From contig NZ_CALXEE010000008.1 of NCBI RefSeq assembly GCF_944387245.1, positions 1 through 40,856 of the forward strand: a stretch of 40,856 nt of DNA, written 5' to 3'. Numbering within the stretch: the stretch's first letter is position 1; each line of letters opens with the position of its first letter. The notes below the pieces were generated by a model. It was not told the DNA's origin and did not search any database. It saw only the letters and a program-made list of their open reading frames with translations. The translations under genes were made by a program, and so were the position numbers. Source of the DNA: an uncultured Intestinimonas sp. GTDB lineage: Bacteria > Bacillota > Clostridia > Oscillospirales > Oscillospiraceae. Below are positions 6,732 through 15,082 of the stretch, one piece after another.

Positions 6732-8180
6732 TTATTGCAGATAGAAGGGCAGATTGCGCCGGAAAAGATCGCGTTGCGTATCATTTCCGGAGTCAACGGC
6801 GCTGTTGAATTGAAACAGGTTCTGGGCCAACGACTCATCGGCGCTGGCGGTAGAGGGATTGAAGCCGGGTTGCCCGGAGGTGGCGGTGTACTGCCGGCGC
6901 AGCGTCTCCTTAGCCGCGGGATCGTACATCAGTCCTCCCCGGCCACCGGAGAGCAGCTTTTCCCGGATGGGCGCGTAGGCATCCATGAGACCCTGGAGCT
7001 CCTCGGGCAGATTATCCTTGCCCCACATGGTCTCCAGATAACCGGACGTCATCTGTACGTCCTGGAGGAAGGGAATTCTGTTTGTCTTGCCGGAGTCCTT
7101 TGCCTTGCCGATCTGTGAGCCCATGGGCATCAGGCCCTTGGACAGGATATTTTTGAGGAAGCGGCTTTCCATATCGCTGTAACTCTCGACACCTGGCGTC
7201 TTACCGGGGTTCTGCATCTCATTTTTATAGACCTCGCCCAGCATATCCTGCATTTCCTGCGTGTCCAGATGGCTGCTGAACATGGAGAGCAGCTTTTTGG
7301 TGGTGGCAACGGAAGAGGCGTTGTAGCGGACCCGGGCCGCGCTTTTCTGGCTGGGGGTAAACTCCTGGGCGCCCTTATGGGCGCGATCGAAGTCGAAGCC
7401 GGATTGCTCCAGTGCGTCGAAGTAATCGCTCATCTCGTTGCCCATGGCGCCTGTGACCGGATGGAGCTTCTCCTCAATGCTTTTGTCGCTGCGTACGCCG
7501 CCGAAGGAACTTTGCATGTTGCCGATCTGCGCCGCGGTAAAGGGCAGGTGGGCCTGCTGTTCCCCGGCCCGGGAAGCCACATTGGTTCCAGAAATTTTCT
7601 CCATATTCTTCTGATCTTTGGATTTGAAGAGGTTTTTGAAAAAGCTGCCCACCTTCCGGAAGAGCTTGGGCATCATCTGCACCCCGCCGGTGGGGGCGGA
7701 GACGGTGGGCACGGCGCTCTCCACCACCCCCTGCTGGGCGGTGTGGACCAGCTCGTGGGCCGCCACAGCGGGGTCGAAGCCTCCCTGGCCGAAGTAGACG
7801 TCCTGGCCGGAGGTGTAGGCCCTGGCACCGATGTTGTCTGCCATGCCCACGGCGCCGGCGTCGGTGTGGAAACGGACGTTGGAGAAGTCGGCCCCCATCT
7901 TCTCGCCCAGCTGGGCCTTGACCTCGTCGGGGGTGCGGGCGCCGGAGACGGAGGCTGCCAGCCGGTCCGCCTCCCGCTCTGCGCTGGGGATCTGATGGTC
8001 CAGGGCCAGACGCTCCCGCATCCGCTGCTCCAGATCGGGCAGACCGCCACCCTGAGCGCCCTCCAGCATGGAGAGCATGGCGGAGTTGGGGACACCAGAA
8101 GGGACGGCGCCCTGAAGCTCCCCGGAAAGCTGAGGCAAAGGACCCGCCTGAACATGTTTTTTATCTGCGTTGGTGTACAT
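6732..8180 (-). CDS. DUF4157 (eCIS-core-like) HExxH protein
   Basis: 482 residues from the ATG at 8180, which follows caggaggtg. An upstream extension lacks a ribosome site. Residues about 60-155 form a DUF4157 domain: IPSAEREADRLA, then FSNVRFHTDAGAVGMAD, GQDVYFGQGGF and AAHELVHTAQQG with the zinc-type HExxH (H142, E143, H146). The rest is hydrophilic and unrecognised, with a Lys-rich stretch after the domain. No signal peptide is visible. In other bacteria DUF4157 marks cargo or effectors of extracellular contractile injection systems, but no such genes are in this window. It stands alone behind its own promoter, with matching terminators on both sides. Confidence 0.8.
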   Translation of the reverse strand: MYTNADKKHVQAGPLPQLSGELQGAVPSGVPNSAMLSMLEGAQGGGLPDLEQRMRERLALDHQIPSAEREADRLAASVSGARTPDEVKAQLGEKMGADFSNVRFHTDAGAVGMADNIGARAYTSGQDVYFGQGGFDPAVAAHELVHTAQQGVVESAVPTVSAPTGGVQMMPKLFRKVGSFFKNLFKSKDQKNMEKISGTNVASRAGEQQAHLPFTAAQIGNMQSSFGGVRSDKSIEEKLHPVTGAMGNEMSDYFDALEQSGFDFDRAHKGAQEFTPSQKSAARVRYNASSVATTKKLLSMFSSHLDTQEMQDMLGEVYKNEMQNPGKTPGVESYSDMESRFLKNILSKGLMPMGSQIGKAKDSGKTNRIPFLQDVQMTSGYLETMWGKDNLPEELQGLMDAYAPIREKLLSGGRGGLMYDPAAKETLRRQYTATSGQPGFNPSTASADESLAQNLFQFNSAVDSGNDTQRDLFRRNLPFYLQ

Positions 8181-8238
8181 GGGGCACCTCCTGCTGAAAA
8201 ATACTTCCATTTCCCGGTAAAACATGTCTGATAAAAAC

Positions 8239-8267
8239 AGAATAACGCGATCACACCCCCATATCAA
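8239..8267 (-). promoter_or_regulatory. Promoter of the DUF4157 gene
   Basis: Minus strand TTGATA (8262-8267), 17-base spacer, TATTCT (8239-8244), about 60 bases upstream of the start codon. Good sigma-A-type match, which implies vegetative expression. The remaining sequence up to 8361 contains nothing else I recognise. Confidence 0.65.
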
Positions 8268-8361
8268 CAAATCTGACCTGAATCGGGCGCTCCGGGTGCA
8301 AACGACCGGTGGAGGGTACGCCGCCGGCGTGAGCCTGCACCATGCGCGTGGATCTGATAGA

Positions 8362-8409
8362 CATATAAAAAAGTGGACGGAACTGAAGTTCCGTCCACTT
8401 TTTTATATG
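8362..8409 (-). terminator. Terminator of the TetR-MacAB-SLH operon
   Basis: Perfect 22-bp stem with a 4-base loop just past the SLH gene stop, with T-runs in the arm. It shares its inner arm sequence with the terminator at 6676-6725. Confidence 0.88.
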
Positions 8410-8418
8410 GTGGAATGT

Positions 8419-10272
8419 TTAATGAGCCAGGATGACCCGGATGCGTCCGCCTTGGCTCTGGTCCTTGTCATAGTAGCCGGTGAGGGAGTAGTCCCCGCCG
8501 GTGACCAGGGACAGGGAGGTGAGGTAGTACTGGTCCCCCCTGACCTCGTAGACCAGCACGTCGTCCCAGATGGCGTACTGGCGGTTTTCGGCGTAGGCGG
8601 TGCGGCCGTCCACGGTGTCGATGCGCACGCCGGTGAGGTTGACGAAGCGGTCCACCTCGTCCCCGTCGGTCTTCATCTGGAAGGGGCCGGGCTGCACCTG
8701 GTAGACCCGGGCGCCGGTGAGGGAGCCGGGGACGCCGCCGACGTCGTAGACGTAGGTGCCGGAGGTGCTCATGCCGCCGGAGTTGTCCACCTCCCGCACG
8801 GAGGTGACCACGCCGTAGGTATGCATGTCGCCGGTGGCGTCGGAGAGGACCAGGCGGCAGATGTCGCCGTTGCCATCCAGCAGGTAATAGCGGACCATGC
8901 CCCGGGTGAGCTCCATGCCGGCCAGGCGGCCGGGGTAGATCTTCACGCCCTTGTCGCCGTAGGTATCCAAGATCTCCACGCCGTCGGCGAAGGACAGGTC
9001 GCCCAGCCGCTGCCCGTCGGCGCTCACCTTGCCGGTGAGGGAGGCGGAGGCCAGGACCTTCACGTCCACGCCACTGGAGGAGGAGGTCACCTGGACCAGG
9101 GAGCCAGCGCGGATGGCGGAGCGGTCCATGCTGTACGTGTAGGTATTGCCGTCCGTGGCCAGGACGGTGACGGAGGAGGCGGTGTAGTCGCTGCCGTTTT
9201 TGTCGGTGAAGGTTTTGGGGACGCTGGAGACCACCAGGCCCACCACCGAGTCGGCGGCGGCCTGTCCTGGGGCGATGGCGGCGGCCACCTTGCCGTCCCG
9301 GCCCAGCAGCAGGGTGACCGAGTCGCCCACCTCAAAGGCGCCCAAGTCGCTGAGGGCGTAGGCGGCGGTGGGGGTCTCGATGGCGTAGGACTTGCCGGAG
9401 ACCGTCACCGAGGTGGGAGCGGAGGTGGGGCTGATGGCCTGGATGGGGCCGGTGATCTTGTTGGTGTAGACCCATAGGGCGTTCATGGTATCAGACCAGT
9501 AGACCACGTCGTTGTCCACCAGGGCGTCGGCGGTGGAGACCGCGCCGTTGCGGGTCACGCTGGCCTTGGAGATGTCGAAGGGGATCTTGTCCCGCCAGCC
9601 GGCCTCGCCCACCACCACGGGGCCGTCCATGGTGCCGTTGAGGAGGGCCAGGGTGTCCACCTTGCCGTCGGCGGTGAGGCCGTAGCCCAGCACGGAGGAG
9701 AGGTAGGGCTGGCCGGTGGTCTTGCTGGGGGCGGTGAGCAGGTTGTAGAAGAGGTACATGGCGTCCTGCCGGGTCATGGTGTCGTTCTGGCCGATGGTGA
9801 TGCCCTCGTCCAGGTCCAGGGTCTTATACATGGACATCTGGCCGGCGGGGAAGGAGCCGGAGAAATCCTCGTTGGTGTAGCCCAGCAGCCGCAGAGCCAT
9901 AACCACGCCCTCGGCCAGGGTGATGGTGTTGGAGGGGCGGAAGGTGCCGTCCAGGTAGCCGGTGACATAGCCGGCGGTGACGGCGGCCTCCACATAGGGG
10001 GCGGCCCAGTGGGTAGAGGGCACGTCGGGGTAGGGGGAGACGTAGGTCACATCCCCCACGCTGATGGGGGAGGCGGCCATGAGCATTTTGACAAATTCCG
10101 CCCGGGTCACCGGTGCGGAGAGGTTCAGGTTTCCGCTTTCGTCGCCGGTCATAATGTCCAGAGCGGCCAGAACCTGGGCGGCATCGTCCCGGCTGGTGAC
10201 GGCCAGGGCGGGGGTGACCAGGGACAGGGTGAGGGCCGCCGCCAGAAGGGCGGAGAGGACTCGTTTCTTCAT
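8419..10272 (-). CDS. SLH-domain surface protein
   Basis: 617 residues from the ATG at 10272, which follows aaaggagcg. A signal peptide ends at TPALA (about residue 24). Three SLH-type repeats follow in about residues 25-195: TRAEFVKMLMAAS, then YPDVPSTHWAAPYVEAA with GYLDGTFRPSNTIT, then TRQDAMYLFYNLL. SLH repeats hold proteins on secondary cell-wall polymers. The remaining 400 residues are beta-rich and unrecognised. It lies 28 bases after the permease and before the operon terminator, so it is coregulated with the exporter. It may be an accessory surface protein or exporter-linked adaptor. Its link to export is inference. Confidence 0.82.
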   Translation of the reverse strand: MKKRVLSALLAAALTLSLVTPALAVTSRDDAAQVLAALDIMTGDESGNLNLSAPVTRAEFVKMLMAASPISVGDVTYVSPYPDVPSTHWAAPYVEAAVTAGYVTGYLDGTFRPSNTITLAEGVVMALRLLGYTNEDFSGSFPAGQMSMYKTLDLDEGITIGQNDTMTRQDAMYLFYNLLTAPSKTTGQPYLSSVLGYGLTADGKVDTLALLNGTMDGPVVVGEAGWRDKIPFDISKASVTRNGAVSTADALVDNDVVYWSDTMNALWVYTNKITGPIQAISPTSAPTSVTVSGKSYAIETPTAAYALSDLGAFEVGDSVTLLLGRDGKVAAAIAPGQAAADSVVGLVVSSVPKTFTDKNGSDYTASSVTVLATDGNTYTYSMDRSAIRAGSLVQVTSSSSGVDVKVLASASLTGKVSADGQRLGDLSFADGVEILDTYGDKGVKIYPGRLAGMELTRGMVRYYLLDGNGDICRLVLSDATGDMHTYGVVTSVREVDNSGGMSTSGTYVYDVGGVPGSLTGARVYQVQPGPFQMKTDGDEVDRFVNLTGVRIDTVDGRTAYAENRQYAIWDDVLVYEVRGDQYYLTSLSLVTGGDYSLTGYYDKDQSQGGRIRVILAH

Positions 10273-10300
10273 CTTTGTTCGCTCCTTTATCACGGATGGA

Positions 10301-11533
10301 TCAATCGTAGCGCAGGGCGTCGATGGGGTTGAGCCGGGCGGCCTTGTTGGCGGGCAGGTAGCCGAAGAGGATGCCCACGCCTACGGACACGCCAAAGGAC
10401 ACGGCGATGCCGCCCAGGGTGGGGACCGCCACGAAGCCATCGTTGCCGGTGCCCAGCACCACGGCGATGACGGCGGTGAGCACATTGGCCATAATGACGC
10501 CCAGGGCGATGCCGATGACGCCGCCGATGGCGGAGGTGGTGCCCGCCTCGATGATAAACTGGCTGCGGATGTCCTTGCCCTTGGCGCCCAGGGACTTGCG
10601 GATGCCGATCTCCCGGGTGCGCTCGGTGACGGAGACCAGCATGATGTTCATGATGCCGATGCCGCCCACCAGCAGGGAGATGGCGGCGATGAGGATGAGG
10701 ATCATCATGAGGGTGTTGAGCATGGAGTCCATGGCGTCCATCATCTCGGCGCTGGACATGATGTAGTAGGCGTCGTCGGTCTGGAAGGTCTTGTAGAGCC
10801 GGCTCTCGATGATGCCCTTGGCCAGGTTGGAGGTGTCCTTGTCGGCGCTGTTGAAGAGGTAGAGGTTCACCCAGCCGGTGCCGTTGATGCGCATGGCGTT
10901 GCCGTAGGGGATAAAGATCACGTCGTCGCCGCTGCCCTGGGTGCTGTCGGCATATTCGGACATGACGCCGATGATGGTGAAGGGGGTGCCGTTGATGGTA
11001 ATGGTCTTGCCCAGGGCGTCGCCGCCGAAGGCGTCCCTGGCCAGATAGGAGCCGATGACGCACACGTTCTGGTAGCGTTCCACATCCACATAGCTCAGGA
11101 ACCGGCCCTCCCCCAGCTTGGAGCCGCTGAGGACCTGGTTGCGCTGGGCGTCATAGAAGAACTCGCTGACGCCGTAGATGCTGGTGCGTTTATATTCGTC
11201 GGCGCCGTGACGAACCAGGCCCTGCTGGACCGAGACATAGGGACTGACGCCCGCCAGGTACTGGGGGTATTTGTCCACCAGGGCGTACATGTCGTCGGGG
11301 TCCACCGAGCGGGAGCTCATGCCGCCGCCCAGCCCCCAGATCTGGACCTGGATCAGGTTGGCGCCCAGCTGGTCGAATTGGGCATTCATGTAGTTCTGCA
11401 TGCCGTTGCCCAGACTGGTGATGATGATGACGGCGGCCACGCCGATGATGATGCCCAGCATGGTGAGGAGGGCCCGCATCTTGCTGGTGAGGAGGGACTT
11501 GATGGCCAGGCGGAAGGACTGGGTGAAATTCAT
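10301..11533 (-). CDS. MacB/FtsX-type ABC transporter permease
   Basis: 410 residues with the MacB layout. An N-terminal membrane helix (LLTMLGIIIGVAAVIIITSL, about 22-41) is followed by a roughly 220-residue extracytoplasmic core (about 45-265). Three more helices form an FtsX domain, with ILIAAISLLVGGIGIMNIML and the TERTREIGIRKSLGAKGKDI coupling segment. The C-terminus NPIDALRYD is typical. It overlaps the ATPase gene by four bases. With that ATPase and the adaptor it forms a tripartite MacAB-like exporter. The substrate (peptide, lipid or drug) cannot be told from sequence. Confidence 0.92.
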   Translation of the reverse strand: MNFTQSFRLAIKSLLTSKMRALLTMLGIIIGVAAVIIITSLGNGMQNYMNAQFDQLGANLIQVQIWGLGGGMSSRSVDPDDMYALVDKYPQYLAGVSPYVSVQQGLVRHGADEYKRTSIYGVSEFFYDAQRNQVLSGSKLGEGRFLSYVDVERYQNVCVIGSYLARDAFGGDALGKTITINGTPFTIIGVMSEYADSTQGSGDDVIFIPYGNAMRINGTGWVNLYLFNSADKDTSNLAKGIIESRLYKTFQTDDAYYIMSSAEMMDAMDSMLNTLMMILILIAAISLLVGGIGIMNIMLVSVTERTREIGIRKSLGAKGKDIRSQFIIEAGTTSAIGGVIGIALGVIMANVLTAVIAVVLGTGNDGFVAVPTLGGIAVSFGVSVGVGILFGYLPANKAARLNPIDALRYD

Positions 11534-12306
11534 GACCTGGCCTCCTCTCCTGCGGGGGCGGGATCGTCAAAGCCGTCGATGCCCTCGGTGTCCTCCTCGG
11601 GCTGGACCACGGCCCGGGGGTCGTGGGCGTCTCCGTCGTAGATGATCTTGCCGTCCTGGAGGCGGATGATGCGCTTGGCCTTGACGGCGATGGAGTTGTC
11701 GTGGGTGATGAGGACCACGGTGTCCCCCTCGGCGTTGAGCTTTTGCAGGAAGGCCAGCACCTCCCGGCCGGTGCGGGAGTCCAGAGCGCCGGTGGGCTCG
11801 TCGGCCAGGATCACGGAGGGGTCGCCGGCCAGGGCCCGGGCGATGGATACCCGCTGCTGCTGGCCGCCGGAGAGCTGGCTGGGCAGGTTCTTGCGCTTGT
11901 CGGCCAGGCCCACCCGCTCCAGGGAGCGAATGGCCCGCTGGTGCCGCTCCTCGGCGCCCACGCCGGCGTAGAGCAGGGGCAGTTCCACGTTCTCCTGGAC
12001 ATTGAGCTTGGGGATCAGGTTGTACTGCTGGAAGATGAAGCCCAGCATCTTGTTGCGGATCTCGGCCAGCTGATCGTCATCCATGGTGGATACGTCCACG
12101 CCACCCAGGTGGTAGGTGCCGGAGGTGGGCACGTCCAGGCAGCCGATGATGTTCATGGCGGTGGATTTGCCGGAGCCGGAGGAGCCTACGATGGCCACAA
12201 ACTCTCCCGGGTCCACCGTCAGGCTGACGCCGTCCAGGGCGTGGACGCTCTCATCGCCCATCTGATAAATCTTGTAGACGTCCTTGAATTCAATGAGGTG
12301 TTCCAT
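11530..12306 (-). CDS. MacB/LolD-type ABC transporter ATPase
   Basis: 258 residues. Walker A GSSGSGKST (about 41-49), Q-loop FIFQQYNL, signature LSGGQQQR, Walker B VILADEPTGALD and the switch His in VLITHD are all intact. About 35 residues extend past the usual end of the domain. It is a separate subunit, unlike Gram-negative MacB, in which ATPase and permease are fused. It powers the neighbouring permease. The genes overlap by four bases, and only four bases separate it from the adaptor gene upstream. Confidence 0.95.
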   Translation of the reverse strand: MEHLIEFKDVYKIYQMGDESVHALDGVSLTVDPGEFVAIVGSSGSGKSTAMNIIGCLDVPTSGTYHLGGVDVSTMDDDQLAEIRNKMLGFIFQQYNLIPKLNVQENVELPLLYAGVGAEERHQRAIRSLERVGLADKRKNLPSQLSGGQQQRVSIARALAGDPSVILADEPTGALDSRTGREVLAFLQKLNAEGDTVVLITHDNSIAVKAKRIIRLQDGKIIYDGDAHDPRAVVQPEEDTEGIDGFDDPAPAGEEARS

Positions 12307-12310
12307 CTGA

Positions 12311-13990
12311 TCACCCCATCATCGTGGCCATAAAGTTGGTACCGGCGGCCTGGTAGACGTAGACCGTCTCACCCTCCTCCAGGCCGGAGAGGATCTCGAT
12401 GTAGGTATCGTCGCTGCGGCCCAGGGTGACCTCGCGGTCCTCCAGCTTGGAGGGGTTCACAACGTTGCCGTTCTCGTCCAGAGCGCCCTCGCCGGCCACC
12501 TTGACCAGGCTGGTGCCGTCGGCGCCGCGGCTCACGGCTTCCACGGGTACGCAGAGCACGCTGCCCGCGTCCTCTACGACGATCTTGGCGGAGACGTTCA
12601 TGCCGGGCTTGAGCTCCTCAGGGGTGCCGTCCACCAGGACGGTGACGGGGTAGTTGGTAGAGCCGTTGGTGGTGGTGCCGTTGATGTTCACCTTGTCCAC
12701 CACGCCGGTGAAGGTCTTGCCCTCCACGGCATCGGCGGTGATCTCCACCTTCTGGCCCACCTCGATCTTGTTGATGTCCAGCTCGTTGACGCTGATGTCG
12801 AAGGTGAGGGCGGACATGTCGTAGATGACGGCGGGGTAGGCGATGCCGGTGGTGCTGGCGGTGGAGGTGTCCAGCGTGTCGCCCACGTCGTAGTTCTTCT
12901 CAATGACGGTGCCGTCGATGGTGGAGGTGATGGAGTAGTCCTCCAGCCGGTCCTGGGCGTTTTTCAGGGTGAGCTCGGCGTTCTGGACCTGGATGGCGGC
13001 GTTTTCGATCTGGGTCTCCATGTCGGTCTCATCAAAGCCGCCGATGACCTGATCCTCCAGCACCCGGTCGCCCTCCTTTACGGTGAGGCTGGTGAGCTCG
13101 CCGGAGGTCTTGGCCACCACCTGCTTGCTTTCGCCGTAGGCAAAGGTGCCGCTGGAGGCGCTGGAGGCAGTACCCACAGAGGCGGTGCCGCTGGAGGTAT
13201 CGCTGAGGGCGCCGGGGTTGCGGACCACAATGGTGATCTCACGGACCAGGGTGCCGCCGGGGCCCACGGAGTCGGTGGCGGCAATGGTGTCAATGGTGCC
13301 GGGGAGGGTCTCCATGGTGCCGCCCACGGTGACGGTAGCGCTCTGGCCCACATAGAAGCCGGCGGCATCGGCGGAGTGGAAGGGGACCTTCAGCTTCATG
13401 TTGTCCCGGTCCAGAATGTCGGCGATGGGGGCGCCGGCGGAGACCATGTCGCCCTCGTCCACATAGAGCTTGGTGATGACGCCGGTGGCGTTGGCCTCCA
13501 CGGTGGCGTTCTTATGGCTGTCCTCCTGGTTTTTGAGGAGCTGCTGGTAGTTGAGCTGGGCGCTCTCCAGAGAGAGCTGGGCCTGCTCAATAGAGGTCTC
13601 CACGTCGGTGGAGTCGATGCGGAAGAGCAAGTCGCCCTTATGTACCGTCTGTCCCTCCTCGAAGGGGGCCTCCAGCACCTCGCCCTTCACCAGGGTGGTG
13701 ACCTTGTAGGAGTGGAGGGGCTCGATGGCGCCGGTGCCGGATACCGACACCACCAGATCCTGGGTGGAAGCGGTGTCGGGCAGGTAGGTGCCCGAGGTCA
13801 GGGCCGTGCTGCCGCCGGAGCAGCTGCGCAGGAGAAAGACCACCACGGCGATGAGGACCACCAGGACGATGACACGCTTGATCCACTTTTTCTTCTTCTT
13901 GGGTATGCGTACCTTGACGGGCTTCGGGGACGCCTGGGTCTCCGGTGCGGTGGCGTCGGGGGAGGACTGCTTGAGATCGGTGCTTTCCAT
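12311..13990 (-). CDS. MacA/HlyD-family membrane-fusion adaptor
   Basis: 559 residues, longer than a typical MacA. A Lys-rich cytoplasmic N-terminus precedes one membrane helix (VIVLVVLIAVVVFLL, about 40-54). The lipoyl/barrel half-motif GTGAIEPLHSYKVTTLVKG is followed by a coiled-coil segment (SIEQAQLSLESAQLNYQQLL). A second lipoyl/coil set (AIQVQNAELTLKNAQDRLED) and beta-barrel and membrane-proximal domains (VNELDINKIEVGQ) complete it. Such adaptors link the exporter to the envelope. The start follows aaaaggag, 39 bases after the TetR gene stop. Confidence 0.9.
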   Translation of the reverse strand: MESTDLKQSSPDATAPETQASPKPVKVRIPKKKKKWIKRVIVLVVLIAVVVFLLRSCSGGSTALTSGTYLPDTASTQDLVVSVSGTGAIEPLHSYKVTTLVKGEVLEAPFEEGQTVHKGDLLFRIDSTDVETSIEQAQLSLESAQLNYQQLLKNQEDSHKNATVEANATGVITKLYVDEGDMVSAGAPIADILDRDNMKLKVPFHSADAAGFYVGQSATVTVGGTMETLPGTIDTIAATDSVGPGGTLVREITIVVRNPGALSDTSSGTASVGTASSASSGTFAYGESKQVVAKTSGELTSLTVKEGDRVLEDQVIGGFDETDMETQIENAAIQVQNAELTLKNAQDRLEDYSITSTIDGTVIEKNYDVGDTLDTSTASTTGIAYPAVIYDMSALTFDISVNELDINKIEVGQKVEITADAVEGKTFTGVVDKVNINGTTTNGSTNYPVTVLVDGTPEELKPGMNVSAKIVVEDAGSVLCVPVEAVSRGADGTSLVKVAGEGALDENGNVVNPSKLEDREVTLGRSDDTYIEILSGLEEGETVYVYQAAGTNFMATMMG

Positions 13991-14029
13991 ATGATTGACT
14001 CCTTTTCCATGGTCTGTCGGCGGCCTCCG

Positions 14030-14638
14030 TCACCGGAGCATACCGCGCTTTAGGATGGTCAGATAGCTGAGATAACGGGCCCGTATAGGGCCGGAGTCCT
14101 CTGCCAGCACGCCCTCGCACAGCAGTGGGAGGGTGACAGAGAGAAGGATGCGCAGGCCGTTTTCCAACTCCTTCTCTCCCTCCAGTGTCAGGATGGAGCG
14201 GTCCAGACGGGGCAGGATCTGGGAGAGAAAGCGCCGGCCATAGCTCTGGCCCATGGCCATGGTGTGGGGCATGCCGGCATTTCTGCGCAGGATGGTGATG
14301 ACCTCCGACGCATGCCCTTCCCGGCAGCTGCCGCTGCACCGGACCTGGAGATGGTCGAAGAGTCCCTGAAACGCCAGGAACAGATCTCCCTTCTCCTCCT
14401 CCAGCAGCTGGCACACGGTCTCAATGAAGGCATCTACAAATTGGTCCATCAAATAGAGAAAGAGATCGGATTTGTCCTCAAAATACATGTAGAAGCTGCC
14501 CCGCGGGATGCCGGCGGAGTGGATGATGCGATTGATGGAGGCATCAGGGTAAGGAACTCTGGCAAATTCCTGTCTGGCACAGTGCAGAAGGGTCTCCCGT
14601 TTGGACTCCGGCAGACGGAAGAAGGTATCGGTGGGCAC
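14030..14638 (-). CDS. TetR-family regulator of the MacAB-like operon
   Basis: 202 residues from a GTG at 14638, with aaaggaggg upstream. The N-terminal DNA-binding domain reads SINRIIHSAGIPRGSFYMYF, a clear TetR helix-turn-helix with the F-Y-x-Y-F motif. The C-terminal ligand domain is divergent. It is first in the operon TetR-adaptor-ATPase-permease-SLH. A 45-bp near-perfect palindrome covers its promoter, so it most likely represses itself and the exporter until an exported compound or stress signal binds. The ligand is unknown. Confidence 0.9.
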   Translation of the reverse strand: MPTDTFFRLPESKRETLLHCARQEFARVPYPDASINRIIHSAGIPRGSFYMYFEDKSDLFLYLMDQFVDAFIETVCQLLEEEKGDLFLAFQGLFDHLQVRCSGSCREGHASEVITILRRNAGMPHTMAMGQSYGRRFLSQILPRLDRSILTLEGEKELENGLRILLSVTLPLLCEGVLAEDSGPIRARYLSYLTILKRGMLR

Positions 14639-14684
14639 GGCCAGCCCTCCTTTCAGTGTCCTGCACGGGTACCGGGAGTTCCCG

Positions 14685-14729
14685 CACCTGACAGGCTGTC
14701 ATATATCATATATGACAGCCTGTCAGGTG
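14685..14729. promoter_or_regulatory. TetR operator, 45-bp palindrome
   Basis: Perfect inverted repeat with 21-base arms (14685-14705 and 14709-14729) around a 3-base centre. Each arm also carries a smaller dyad (cctgacaggctgtca-like). It spans the spacer and -10 of the TetR promoter, the classic position for autorepression. Confidence 0.85.
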
Positions 14730-14733
14730 TCAA
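14705..14733 (-). promoter_or_regulatory. Promoter of the TetR-MacAB-SLH operon
   Basis: Minus strand TTGACA (14728-14733), 17-base spacer, TATGAT (14705-14710). The spacer and -10 are inside the palindrome. The GTG start lies about 65 bases downstream. Confidence 0.85.
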
Positions 14734-14903
14734 TCATTTTGACGGGGAGTTTCAAATTCGTTCATAATTTCAGCGGCCTGTGGCGGTGGCTGCCTGCGTA
14801 TTCTGAGCATAGCACCAAAAGATATATGGAACAGGAAAGAAAAGATTAAAGTTTTCTTAAAGTCTTTTTCCCTCCTTCCTGCGTCTTATATTTTATGGTC
14901 GGT

Positions 14904-14934
14904 TATACTGTATATATAAAACATATACAGTATA
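14904..14934. promoter_or_regulatory. Perfect palindrome, operator candidate
   Basis: Arms tatactgtatat (14904-14915) and atatacagtata (14923-14934) around a 7-base AT spacer. No matching regulator is adjacent. It may be an operator or a cruciform. The CTGT and ACAG ends are 15 bases apart, too far for a LexA-type box. Confidence 0.45.
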
Positions 14935-14989
14935 AACAGATGAAGGGTGTCTGTCAAGGGAAGACTGGAAAAAGAAACCGGAAGAACAG

Positions 14990-15019
14990 GTATAAGAAGG
15001 GAAGAAATGGGCCACAATA
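14990..15019 (+). promoter_or_regulatory. Sigma-F-like forespore promoter
   Basis: GTATA (14990-14994), 15-base spacer, GGCCACAATA (15010-15019). This matches the B. subtilis sigma-F consensus GywTA-N15-GgnrAnAnTw at every defined position but one. It sits about 60 bases upstream of a SpoIIQ-like gene, and spoIIQ is a known sigma-F target. Confidence 0.6.
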
Positions 15020-15082
15020 GGCTCTGAGAGCTCCCCCGGGGCCCCGGGATGCGCTCTGACGCTGAATTGTTGGAGGCTTATG

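Larger units (their letters stand above)
14734..15082. other. Intergenic region between TetR and the M23 gene
   Basis: No gene recognised in this gap of about 350 bases. It holds a perfect 12-bp-arm palindrome (14904-14934) and a sigma-F-like promoter (14990-15019). A six-codon micro-ORF (15007-15027, MGHNRL) behind aagaaggg is probably fortuitous because it overlaps the predicted -10 and start site. The stretch 14830-14930 is conspicuously AT-rich for this genome. Confidence 0.5.

Noticed and set aside
6732..8180. Contractile injection system cluster
   Set aside because: Only the DUF4157 domain points that way; no sheath, tube, spike, baseplate or AAA ATPase gene occurs in the window.
8224..11641. 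Plus-strand frames of 417 and 525 codons
   Set aside because: Gly/Ala/Val/His-rich shadows of the SLH and ABC genes, which have intact motifs on the minus strand.
14904..14934. LexA/SOS box
   Set aside because: CTGT and ACAG are present but 15 bases apart instead of 8, and the neighbouring gene is not an SOS gene.
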